DNA of 64,000 nt from Zonotrichia leucophrys gambelii (Eukaryota; Chordata; Aves; Passeriformes; Passerellidae). Positions 1 through 11,933 of this stretch are shown here, one piece after another; the first letter of the stretch is position 1, and each line of letters starts with the position of its first letter. The stretch spans positions 23,810,038-23,874,037 of the forward strand of contig NC_088173.1 in the NCBI RefSeq assembly GCF_028769735.1. Reading direction: 5' to 3'. The notes under the pieces are model-generated. The model saw nothing but the letters and a program-made list of their open reading frames with translations. It did no database searches and was not told the origin of the DNA. The translations under genes were made by a program, and so were the position numbers.

Positions 1-578
1 CCATAGTCTCATAGTTTTAAATCACCATATGCTGAAATACAATGAAAAGCTGCTGGAGGAGGGAATCAGTACTTGACCCAGGTTTAACAGAAGTTAATCA
101 ACACCTTGCATAGTTAGACACATTATCATGATCTAGCATGGGTCATAGCTAGGTTATTTTCTTACACTTAGTCTGAATTTCTTAGGTTTATCTGGCAGAC
201 ATTTTCATCAGTCATACTCTTAAACAAAATAATGTCATTTTTAAAATCATTGTACTATATCTGAACTTCTCCCTGCACTTAGTTTCCTTGGTTCAGTGAT
301 TTTAATGAATTTTTCTAATGAAGAAAAATTATAGAACAAAGCTGGCAGAAATAAGGTCAATAAATACATTACACCAGCCATGAGTGCCTGCATTTTTGTA
401 CCAAACTTGTTAGGAACAAGGGTTAACACACTAAGCTCAGTACAGCATGAGTTCACTGAAATCTAAATTAATCTTTGGAAGCTGACACTTCCATGGCTAC
501 TAATGTTGGCAATAATGTACTTTACATTAGTTTGCTACTGCTAGAGATCTTCATTCACATAAAGAGAAACAAAATGAC
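1..578. other. Non-coding, no recognised feature
   Basis: AT-rich sequence with only short chance reading frames. No repeat family was recognised. Confidence 0.6.
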
Positions 579-740
579 CCTTCCTTCCTTCCTTCCTTCC
601 TTCCTTCCTTCCTTCCTTCCTTCCTTCCTTCCTTCCTTCCTTCCTTCCTTCCTTCCTTCCTTCCTTCCTTCCTTCCTTCCTTCCTTCCTTCCTTCCTTCC
701 TTCCTTCCTTCCTTCCTTCCTTCCTTCCTTCCTTCCTTCC
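579..740. repeat. Perfect (TTCC)n tetranucleotide microsatellite, about 40 copies
   Basis: An uninterrupted TTCC array occupies 581-740 (160 bp), with two more phase-matching C at 579-580. It degrades abruptly to CTCTTTTCC on the right. The plus strand is pure pyrimidine and the minus strand pure purine (GGAA). Because the period is four and contains no stop word, all frames are open across it, which creates spurious repeat reading frames on both strands. Confidence 0.98.
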
Positions 741-3700
741 CTCTTTTCCTATAAGCCCACTTACTTGATAGTGTAAAACTGTGGACCAGTAGAAAAAATG
801 TTGGCTGGGAAATAGGAGCCATATGGAGCATTGCACAGAAAATTGGACAATCAATTTTTAATCCACTAGTAACACAGAAGCCAGAATGAACTGTATGTAT
901 ACACAGAGGACTGAGAGACCATGCAGACAGTATTTAGAGTCTCTGGGGTGACAGTGAAATGGTTGAATTATCAGCATCTGAATACTGGATCTCAACAAAG
1001 CACTGAAGCTTTAATCCTTTTCTTAAAATAATTTAGGCACCTAAATAGAAAGCCAGGACTACAGTTAGGGTGTTGTATTGAATCTGGGACATGGTGTCCT
1101 TTCCTTTATCCTCAGTATTGCTGAGGGTGACAAGGTACAAGGCTCTCACTGAGATCTTTTCCAGTTCCATCAAATGCTGGAAGAAACATTGAAAGCTACT
1201 GTAGAAACATTTCCCATTAGTCTCTGTTTGAGGATAAAACTGGGGAAGGACAGACAGGGAAGGATGAAAGACAAAAATAACAATCACAGGGCTGGTGCTT
1301 TTGCAAGCTGAATATGAGGGATGTATGAAAGGATGCTTGCAATGCCTGTAATCAGACTAAATACAAAATGTCACAGGAAAAGCCATCTCCTATTCTACAG
1401 ATAAAACGAGTTTCTTCTTTTATTCAGGTGTGTGTAATGGCAGTAATAATAATAATAATAATAATAATTTGACACACATTATGGCAAGGACCTCTTCCAT
1501 ACTGTGTCCCCATTATTTTCACACCATATCTGCTGCCAAAGAAAGAATTTAGAATCCTTATCCTATAGTTCCGTCTCCTGCTGACACCAGACAGAAGACA
1601 GGAAATCTGTGCTTCCCTTGCTTCCCCCTTCCTGGCTGGGGTTCCTTCACCTTGCTGTGATCACCCCCTTGTCAACCCTTGTGATGGAGACAGAGAGGAA
1701 CTGCACTTCTGGGATCCAGGGCCAAGATTCATTTCTTGTCTCTTTGGAAGGCACAACTCCTCCATGAAACCTTCAATATTTTTTTTTCTTTTAAATTTGC
1801 AGGGACCCAGTCCCAAGTTTGTAACTTTTTCTTTCAGGATCTCACAGTTTGCAGAGATTATAACCTCTGTTCTGGCAATTATATGGATATTTGTCATACT
1901 GATGTGGCAGACAAGTGTGTGTTCTTTATGCCCCAATCAGGTAAAGTTTTATCTTAGATTTATGAAAAAGTCACAGAGTAAAAATACATCCTAAATCTAT
2001 TCCTCAGCTTTATCTTGGCTCACCATATGGCAGCATACTTTTAGACTGGTTAATCAGAATTCCTCAGGCATTCTAACCTGTCTAATACCAAAATCATTAA
2101 TCTTGTGTCTGTAAGATATTCTGCAGATCTGTTATCACCAGGCACACATTAGCTATATGACTGCCTGAACTTAGTAAGCCACAACAGTGCATGAATTTTG
2201 TTTCCAAGATTTTTTTCCAGACATATATTCATCTCATCTGATCTATGTTTCTTGCTGAGATTTCCCAATGCTAGGTATTTTGTTGAAAATAACTGTAATA
2301 TATCTACTTTTTTGGTAGGAAAATTACAATTATTAATATTAAAATGTGAAACTATGCTGAAGACTGAGATCAGCTATACACTTTGAAAAGCAAACTGAGG
2401 TTTTATCATTCTGCCAAGAAAACACATGTATTTACAACCTACTTAATTGGAAATAAATTACTAGACTCTTAAATTATGGATTAATTTGCATATATCTTCC
2501 CTGTGACAAATGGGTATATGCATAGCTACATACATTTTCATATTTCTATACAAAGCATGCATGCACATGAGGGTGCTGGTGTGTAAGGGTGGTAGACTCT
2601 GCACACATTATCTAACATTTTAAGCTGAACACAAGCAACCTTCTACCTTAAAATGTCTTAAAATTTGCATTCTGTAAGCATTGCATCCATCTATCAGCCA
2701 GTCCGCAAATACTTCACTTTCCCACAGAGCCTTGAACAGCCTCCGAGTGTCAGGTTTGGAAGTGGCATTTGTGTCTCTCTGCTGAGCTGTGAAGGGTGCA
2801 CTTCTCCTGGCACAGGGCAGCCTGGGCACGGAGAGCTGCTCCGGTGACAGGAGGGGTAACAGCTCACACGGGCTCACTGCTGCTCATGTTAAGGGCCTCT
2901 TTCCCTCTATTGATTCAGGCTGACTCCTAAGCCAAGGAGCTGAAAGGAGTCATTTTGTAACCCTGCCGTAGCTAAAATCCACCCCGACACAGGATAAAAA
3001 ATCAAAAATTTCTGAGATCAGTCTAATAAGCTGTGCAATTTATCTTCCTGCTGGCACAAAGCCTATTACAATGCTGATGGGCAGGCCCAGGTCATCATGT
3101 CATCATCCCTCACACACCAGGCAGAGGTGAGGCTGAGGAATTGTGTTTCCTGTGCAGAGGCTGGCAGGACACTTGATTGAATACCATTCCCAAGTAAAAG
3201 AGTAAGGTGGCCTTCACACCTCCCCTGACCCAAGACACGCTGTAAGTGCACATCTCCAGACACTTTGTAAAATATTTTGCCCCTTTGTCACAAATAGCTT
3301 ATAAATACACTTCTAGGGAAATTCAGTCATCCTGAATTCTCTAGAAGTCAATAGAGTCAGTTCCTCTGGCAGTCTTCAGTTTTAAATAGTATTATGCAAA
3401 AAGGGAAGGTTGGAAAACAAATATAATTTTGTATAATTGAGCACACAAAACCACATTTACACATTCAAGTATATTCCTTTATAGATTTAAACATTCTCAA
3501 TGCATTTCCTTTAGGACTGTCATTTGTTCTGCAGCCAGCTTGCTAAATTAAACCCAGGTTACAAAGAGAAAGGCAATTATCTCTATCAAAGGGAATTAAA
3601 TTTAAAAAGGACTGAATCAGACGCTAGGATTAATATGGAAATGCAAAAAGTGTTTCTAATCTTTGTTCAAAAAAGGACAAAATAAAAAGAGCAGTATTGC

Positions 3701-4533
3701 TATCAATCCTTCAAAATATATCTGTAAAAATTGAAAAGTGAATCTTTTGGATTGATGTGTTCTAAAACAGTTTGTATCACATAGTTGCCATCTACCAGTT
3801 GCCAAGCACTTTTGCAATTTAACCATCATATATTGATCCTGATGAAATAGTTACCTGGAAAAAGGATGTCCTTTCACAAAAATTCTGCAATAAACTTCAG
3901 TGAAATGATTGAATAGTGCTTCGCTGACATGAATATTGCAAAAACCAATTCAAGCATTCATTTTTTTAAATGCCAAGCAATTACAATAGCTCCATTCAAA
4001 AGGAACTATAGAAAAGTTTTGCTAAATGCAATTTCTTGCATTTTACATTACATTAAAAAATTAGGAGGTAAACCATCATGGTGAATCAACCATGCATATA
4101 AAATGCAATACATATGTCAGTGTATTATTAATTACATGCCAATATAATATAACAAATGTATAGTTAATTGCATTGCTTACTGCAACACTTACATTCCTAA
4201 AATAAATTTAAGATTCTAATTATTTTAATAATTAAATCATTTTCAGAAACCCTGACACAAGAGACAAATTTTTATTTTGATTATATTGCAATCAACCTAA
4301 TGGTACTTCTTTTACACATCATTAAGCAATAATTTATGGTACAGTGCAAACTAACCAGATTAATCCTAGGAATATCAAAACCATTTACCTATTTTGAACA
4401 TATTGCATATTCCTTTGACCTGAAGGCAGTGAAGTGAATTTCTAGCTGATGTCTTAAACATAATATTTAATCTGATTTTGGTTTTTATCTCCCTATTTAT
4501 TCCCCGTACACATCCTGTTCAATGCAGAAGGGC
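741..4533. other. Intergenic, mostly unique sequence
   Basis: Apart from the TAA microsatellite, nothing was recognised. The part from about 3280 to 4480 is strongly AT-rich and free of recognisable transposons. Confidence 0.55.
1444..1468. repeat. (TAA)n microsatellite
   Basis: About eight uninterrupted TAA units follow GCAG. Confidence 0.95.
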
Positions 4534-4581
4534 AGAATGGTTGGAAATTGGAAGGGACCTCCAGAGATCATCTGGTCCCAC
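4534..4581 (-). mobile_element. CR1 LINE 3'-end fragment
   Basis: The plus strand reads GAATGGTTGG, then GGAAGGGACCTCCAGAGATC, then ATCTGGTCCCA. This is the reverse complement of the conserved avian CR1 3' end (GATCATCTGGTCC... type). Similarity stops at about 4581 in a T-rich run, so only some 50 bp remain recognisable. The element's sense strand is minus. Confidence 0.8.
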
Positions 4582-7500
4582 TTTCCTTTTTTTTCTGAGC
4601 CCTTTTAGCAGCCACCATACAGTTTTAATCATATCTGTAGCACACTTCTAGCATCTATCAATAATTTAGCTATTTCTTATAAACTATTTAGAGGTCAAGT
4701 CCTAGTACAAAGTGTAGCCAAAAGTACAGCCTTTTCCTGCCTGAAAACACAGAACATGGGCCCAGAGGTAGGTACAGGGCAGCTGGGTCTTGGGCTCATG
4801 CCAAGGACAGGTGAAAGACCTTTCAAATATCCCAACATGCAGAAACACTCGGCATCTGGATTTCCAAAGGATGAGAGCCTGGCAATGGAGCACAATCACG
4901 GTATGATCTAACCAGCCTGCAGTGCAACATTAATATTTTACCGGGGAATTTAACTGAATATTATGCTTAATTGACTTTATGGAAACACACTAGAGTGGTG
5001 CTTCATGTGCACAGCTGAAATAAAGGTACTTCCTAGATTCCTAGACTGCCTAGTTTGTGCATCTGATGCATTAGTTTGGCTAAAATGTTGGCTGATTTTT
5101 CCAGAATGAGCTGTAGAAATACCAGAAATGTATTATCTCATTTAATTTCATTTTTCTTCACTAAAGAGTCCATCTGTTTCACAAGCTAATTTTAAATCTC
5201 CTGCACCTGGTAAGGGAGCAAAGCTATTTGATGGTGGATGTCTCTGGGTTACACATTTCGTGCTTTCTGTGTCCCATGGCATCCCCCAGGGACAGTGCAA
5301 TGGAACACTGCTTCCCTAAAGGAAGCTCTGCAGCTGGATATTAAAACCTTATTCTGATGGAATAATAGTTCCTATTTGTTCAAAATATAATTTTTGTTTG
5401 TTATGATTATTATGGAAGTGTACTTCAGTGCTTTACTCACCATTTTAATAGGCAAGAATTTAACTTTTTAGCAAGAAAGGAAGTCTGGAATTTGCTCAAA
5501 ATTGAGCATACATTGGTACATACAATAAAATTAAGCTCCACCATCCTCCACTTCTATTCCTGTTTAATCATTCTTTCACAGAGGGAATGCTGGAGTAGGA
5601 TTAACTTCCAATAATTATCAGCCAGTGAGAAAATTCACAGATAGGCTGTGGCTCAGAGCATAGACTCAGCATGTAAATGCATCCCACGTGAATATTACTG
5701 GGTGAAGCGATGGAGAAAGCTAAGGGTTGGAAGAAACCTAATACATTTCTTCAATATACCAAAAAAATGTAAAACCTCCCTTCCTTTCAAAACCATAACT
5801 GCTTTTAGCACAGGAACTCTTCACAAAGAGCTGAAGGATTTGAGAAACATGGAATAACTCTGACATTTTTTTCTTAGCTGCATGTCAGTGTTGAGGTTGT
5901 GATTTTTTATATTTAGTTGAGCAAGAGTCTTGCATGGAACACAGTAACAGAAGAGGCAATTTTAGTCATAGCGTTGAAAGAAACAGCTGCTATTTGAAAT
6001 TATCACTTTTTGCTTTTCTTCATGTTTTAAATGTTAAGTAAAATAATCTGTCCATTGCAGCCACAGCAAAGGGATTATTTAGATATTTATTAATGCCAGC
6101 AATCAGTTGTTAATTCCCATTGCACCTTCAGTTCCTCTTGCTTTAATTTCACTCACTACTGCTTGGGGGGAAGTACTGGTTTCCTAATAAACTATCTGTG
6201 AATCTTTTCTACATCTACTAACAAAATACTACTGAAGCTGCTCTGCTTTGCAGAAAATATTTAAATATTCTCAAAATAAGAATTTAGACCCAAGCCTTAA
6301 TATGTTAATCATTGGACCAAACCGTCATTCTAATGCTCTCCTGACAAACAAAGATTCATAAACTTAAAAGAATTGGTACATCTTTGGCAAAAAAAAGTGA
6401 AGCCCACCTTTGAGCACCCATAGTTCAATGGTTAGGCACTGACCTGAGAGCCAAGAAACTGCACCAGATGTAATCCTTGCTCCAGATGCAGACGGTTCTG
6501 GGCCCAGTAATCAGGCACATAATTGGCGCAGCTCTACAAACCTGTGGCACAGCTCTCCAAGGTCAAAATGTTAGATGACACTGATTTAGCAAACAGGGTG
6601 TTTAATTTTTTACTTAAAACATTAATAGCATTAGTGACACCTCTTAGAAATGTGAGCCTTTTTGTGTCTTTTTATGCATGATATATTTTTCAATGTATTT
6701 TCTGTTTAAAACAGAGGTCACTTGCATTTGATTTCTGGGTCTGTTACTGGTCTCCTTTTTGACCTTGAGTTAGTACTTCAGTTTTTCCAGCCAGCAGAAA
6801 AGATATGATACTATTTTTCACATTCATCCATTTCTGAAAGCTAAGGTACACCTGGACCCTGAAGATGTTGTTCATCTTTGTAAATTTACAAACCCTTAGG
6901 GTTTTCATGAACACTGTAGTTTCCAAAAGATATTTTGAGTAAATGAAGTACAACATCAGCTTCAATAAACACAGAATTGATACCAAAAAAATCTTCAGAG
7001 AGAAAATTTTATATATCCATTCTCTAATCGGCATGATTTTAATCACAAAAAAATAGAATAGACCACCACCATGCCATACAAATTTGTCTTGAACAAAATA
7101 GAAAAAAACACTTGGGGGGAAATGTTCATTTATATTGTTTCCATTGTACCTGCTTCCTCAGGTACCTCCTACATAATCCAACTTGCTATTTTTGCAATTA
7201 AGTCAAGTTCTTTAACACAGTAGCTTTCTTTCTTCTCTCCTCCTGTCAGTCAAATCATATTAAAAAATCTTCCACCCTAAGCCAGATAGCTTGCTGTAAA
7301 GTGCTCACTTTTCTCTTGAAAAATAGATGTGATGTGAAACCCACTGCTTGGTACACTCTGTCATCCAGTCACCTGTGTGGCATAATCCCCACCCTGCTAT
7401 GCGAGAAAGGCATCGTGTATTCAGCTGTCTGTCACTTCTTTATGGTCGTTAAACCTTTGATGGAGTCACTGAGCCAAAATAGAATGTAAAAAATAGATGA

Positions 7501-10474
7501 TCCTTTCAAAGCTTTATGAAAGGGTACCAATACATGCATTTAATGAAAAGTATAGTGTTTAAGTATGAAAGGAAGAATAGGTATCACAGAAGGGGCATGC
7601 TGGTTTTGCTTTCCATAAGAATAACAGCCTGCATTTTTGGTTATATGTTAATGAGGATAAGTTCTCTGCAGCTTAACAGCAAATTTCTTGTAAATTTTAT
7701 GTGAATAAGTGAACTTGAAACAACTAAACATTGTCTTTCTACTAATTAATTTAAGCATTATAGTGTAAGACAGACAACTTTTCCCTTCTTAACAGGAGGA
7801 GGAAGAGAGCAAAATTCTATCTTGGCTTTCTTTGTTAAACTATGCACATTGTCTGTCGATGCTATAGACACTATTGAGACATGTTCCACTACTATCTATT
7901 GATTACATACATAATTTTATACATCTGTACAATTGAGGCCCTTAGATCTATGTCTAAAGTTATTGCATACATTAAAAAATAGAAAAATACAAACCCAGTG
8001 TCATAACAAAAAATGTCTTTCACTGTATAAGAAGCACAGCATGATCTTTTCGTGAAAGCTGTTATTAATGGGACTTAGAGAACTTTGATTTCCCAAGTGC
8101 TGAAGAAAAATCCCCAGAACATGTAATTTCTTAAACACTCAGTCAACTTTTGCATTCATTAAGAAAACAGATATTGTTTGCTCCTGAGTTTGAGTTTCCA
8201 GTTGCATGTTTTGCATTCATTCAGCCATCTTTCCCTGCAGCCTCGAGGACTAGAACATTTCTTTCCTTTTAATGAAATTTGAAACTCATTTCTATGCCTG
8301 CAGAGTTTGTCACAAATGTAGATGGATTGTGAGGTTGCCAACAAAATCTTGAGAACTGGCCATAGTGGCACAGCCCAGTGTACTCAGAGTAGACCAATGG
8401 GCCAGCTCTGGGCCTCCTACACCTCCACAGGCAGACCCAGCAAAACCTTCTCTCCAGCTGATTATCTCACTTGGGTTTTATTTTGGTATCACCCCTCCAG
8501 TCAACTCATTAATTGATGCCTATGGTACAAGCTCTCATTAATCGGTGCTTGCTAACTAGAGAGTGAGTTTGCAGTAGGAAGTGGGACATTGAGACATGCA
8601 GCAGCAAGAACTGTAAGAATGCTTGGCATGGATGTGTCTATGGATTCTTGAAATAAGAAGTGAGTAGGTCATGTTCTCCTGGTACTCGCCAAAGGTCAGT
8701 ATTTTCAGAAGCTGCAACTGTAAGACACTAGAAAATGGAGACATTGCACTTCGACTATCTGCAATTATCTTCAGGATTCAGAGAAGATGATATCATGAAA
8801 TGAAGCTTCCTTTATCCTTCCTCCATAAAAAGCTATCCTAAGGAGATATCCTATCCATGTTTTTAACTTAAATATCTTTTTACCACAAAAAAGATTACAC
8901 ATTAATGAGTGTCCACCAAAGTACAAATGCCACTTGTGAGACAAGTATAGAGATTTTAAAGATAACAGCTACTTTCAACTTGATAGTGGAGTTTAAGTTG
9001 ACATGGAGAACCCATGAACATGAGCATGGTTAAACCTAGGAATGACCTTTGACTAAGTGTCTTGAAAATTGAGACCAAATTTCTGCAATTTAAAGCAATA
9101 AATAGGGATGATTGGAGATCTGCTTCAAAAACACACTTGTGATCTAACCCTAAAGAGCTGGAGAAACTCTGTTTCTCTCCTTTTCATAAGGTGCTCAGCA
9201 GTTTTTATCCATAATGATTAGAGGTGTGCACAGTCTTAGAGAAGGAAATCAAGAGGATGCATTTATTTCTTGCCCTACTGTCTACATTCAAGCAAGTAAT
9301 AAACAACAAAAGAAAAAAGTTTTGAAGGTGGATGACAGATTCTCTAATATATATTTTCATGCAGTCAGCATCATTACAGCATATGTTTCATTTCCTCATT
9401 TTTTGACATAAAGGTTTTATTAGGAGATGTGAGAAATTTTCATCCAAAAAGGTGTGAAGACATGCATGAGCAAATTCATAATACAACTGGAGTGTCCTTT
9501 CACACTACTATATTATGTTTATTTGGTCATGCATGTAATGACTTTGTTGGAAACTGTGTACAATTTGGTGGTTAGACAGACACATCTAAAGAAGGAAGAA
9601 AAAAAGGAAATAAAGGTATTGAGCTAGAAGAGAAAGACCCCAGAGTTATATTTTGGAGATGAGAGGAAGCAGACCGTGTAACATGGGAAAATGAGAATGT
9701 GGAGGGTGGGGCTGTTTGGCGATTTCATTCATGACATCTACACTAGGTAGACAGCAGTCCCTGTTCAACAAGTCGATTTGCTTGCCATTAGAAGTATAAA
9801 CAAGTAGATCTGCTGCCATTAAAAGTATATAACAGAAGCATTTTGTGTTACCTTCTTTTTTCCATTTCTCCAAACACAGTACAGTAAATATCATGTGGAA
9901 ACATAGGCAGCTAACACTTTCTCAAAAATTTATCTCTTTAGTGGCAATTAGTTAATTTCTTTAATTGTAGGAATCATCCTTGATTTACCTAAAGCTAAAT
10001 GAAATATTCAGCCATTAAGAGCACTTCCTTCCTCCAGCAATGGCTTTCTTCTCATGGAGAACTCTTTGTCACTGAGTTTCTCCCACATTAGTCAGGGATT
10101 GTTGCTCAGCAGAAATCCTACTCTGTGTACACTACAGCAACCAAAATATCTGATTATGTTATCTGTAATATCGTTTTTAATATACAGAAAAAAAACCCCA
10201 AAAGTACTTCTTTTCGTATTGCTAATTATATACATATAGGCAGACAGAAACAGGCAGTCGAGTACAAGGAACACACAGGAAATCAAAACAAAGGAATGGG
10301 TCTCAGATATCCTGCCCCTTTGTTATGAGTTTGGTATGAAAGCAAGAATTACAAGGTCTGATATGCTCTTTGTGAAAGCCATCACTATTGCACAATTCAT
10401 AGAAATACAATTATTGCTTTAAGCTGCCACTAGTTTTAACTCTGCACTTCTACCATCTCATACAATTAGAGATG
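4582..10474. other. Intergenic, mostly unique sequence
   Basis: It holds the possible SINE relic at about 6412-6490. No reading frame exceeds about 100 codons and none is recognisable. Confidence 0.55.
6412..6490 (+). mobile_element. Possible tRNA-derived (MIR-like) SINE relic
   Basis: The segment TAGTTCAATGGTTAGGCACT resembles the A-box region of tRNA-derived SINEs. It is followed by CTGAGAGCCAAGAAACTGCA and GTAATCCTTGCTCC, in the order expected of a decayed MIR or turtle-like amniote SINE head with a poor B box. The copy is diverged and the family is uncertain. Confidence 0.45.
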
Positions 10475-11075
10475 GTTGCAGACTCACAGATATAGAAGGT
10501 CCACCCACTGCCTCAAAGCCAGGATCTACTGTCCTTCGGCCATTCATGGCACATTTGTCTGCTGAGTACTTCTCATGGTGGGGATTCCTTCACCTTCCCA
10601 AGCTACATTTTTGCTTGCACAAAGGCTTAATGTGTAAGCCAAATCATCTCCATTGCAATTAAAGACCAACATGTCTTCTCCTACCCTTAGCAGAGACAGG
10701 ACTAAAACTTGTTTGTAAAACCTAGTTATTTGCTTAATTACTGCAACCCTTTATATACTTAAAGATGGTTTTCACATCCTTTCCTCTCTTTTCCCTTCCA
10801 TTCAGTCATTCCTGACAAAAATACGCCCTCTAAGATACTGACCCTCATCCCTCAGAGACCTTCCTTCAGCTTTGTACAAATCGTGTTTCTTACATTTGGA
10901 CTTTCAGTAATGAGCACCCTTTTTCACCAAAAGCCCAGCATGTGCTGAATAGAGTAGGATTCTTCCACATCTCCATAAATTATACCCTCAGCTATCCATT
11001 ACCTTGTGGTGCTTGCCTTGCTCACTGCAACATGACATTGGTGACCCATAGTTGATGTGAGAGTCAGAGTAAGTT
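10475..11075 (-). mobile_element. Strongly decayed CR1 LINE, 3' region
   Basis: Successive short blocks match, in order, the reverse complement of avian CR1. They are GACTCACAGATATAGAAGGT (3' end), ACTTAAAGATGGTTTTCACA, CTCTCTTTTCCCTTCC, TTGGACTTTCAGTAATGAGC, TGCTGAATAGAGTAGGATTC and TCACTGCAACATGACATTGG, then GACCCATAGTTGATGTGA. The order and spacing fit a CR1 insertion with its sense strand on minus. Divergence is high, so the copy is old. Boundaries are approximate and no open frame remains. Confidence 0.6.
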
Positions 11076-11905
11076 TCAGATCTTTTCTCTAGAAAAAAGC
11101 CATTTCATTAAAGCAGTGAATGAAACTGCCCCTTCACAGCAAAATCTGAAGTAATGACAAACTTAAAAATGACCTCTTCTTAGACCTAAAATTTTGCACA
11201 TGGAATTTTGCATGCAAAACCAGAAGAGTAGAAACCCCTGCATGTTTTTATTGATTTTTGAATGGGAGTGTTTCTGAAAAACACTTATGCTTGAAGTTTT
11301 GCTTTTGCAGGACTAGAATCTATGTTAGGGCAAAAAGCCTTAACATTTGAAAGCCCAAATTTCAACACTGAAAATCTTGCCTAGCAAGTACCAGTCACAA
11401 ACTTTGGCATTTCAAAACTGATCCACAAGGAATTAAGCTGACACATGAGGAATGTATGAAGGCAGAGAGAAAAAGGCAGGGAGTTAGAAATTATTAAATG
11501 GGTTTCAGTTTGAATGAAGTTCTTACTAAAAGAAAACAAAAAATAAATATGCTGAAGGCTCAGAAAAGGATCGTGTGCAACTCTTCAGCTCATCTCTCTT
11601 GTGTCAGCAGTTTTCACTTTTGGAGAGGTCTGCTCATCCTGCTGCCAGAAGGTGCCTTGTAGATACTGCCAAGATGTGCAAATCACATCAAGCCACTTGA
11701 GTCAAAGCATTCTGACAGCCCCACTGCTTCAGCGAGGGAGCTGAGCAGGGTGAAGAATGAGGGGCTCTGCTCTCAATTACAAACACACTTTGCTTATAAG
11801 CTACGTGTTGTTTACTGATCTGGGCCCAGACAAATTCCCCATTGGCTCTCTGGTGGAAATTGTAACCAACTTGCAAAATTTTACGCTGATTTTCACTTGT
11901 TTGTC

Positions 11906-11933
11906 TTTATTACTTTAGTAATAAAGTAATAAA
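11906..11933. repeat. Inverted repeat (12-bp arms, 4-nt loop)
   Basis: TTTATTACTTTA, spacer GTAA, TAAAGTAATAAA. It is AT-rich, so a chance origin is possible. Confidence 0.9.

Noticed and set aside
475..854. Reading frames of about 96-99 codons on both strands over the TTCC array, encoding FLPS or KEGR repeats
   Set aside because: They exist only because a four-base repeat without stop words is open in every frame; this is not a gene.
5715..5745. AGGGTTGGAAGAAACCTAA considered as a CR1 3' end
   Set aside because: The match is short and the expected GATCATCT block does not follow.
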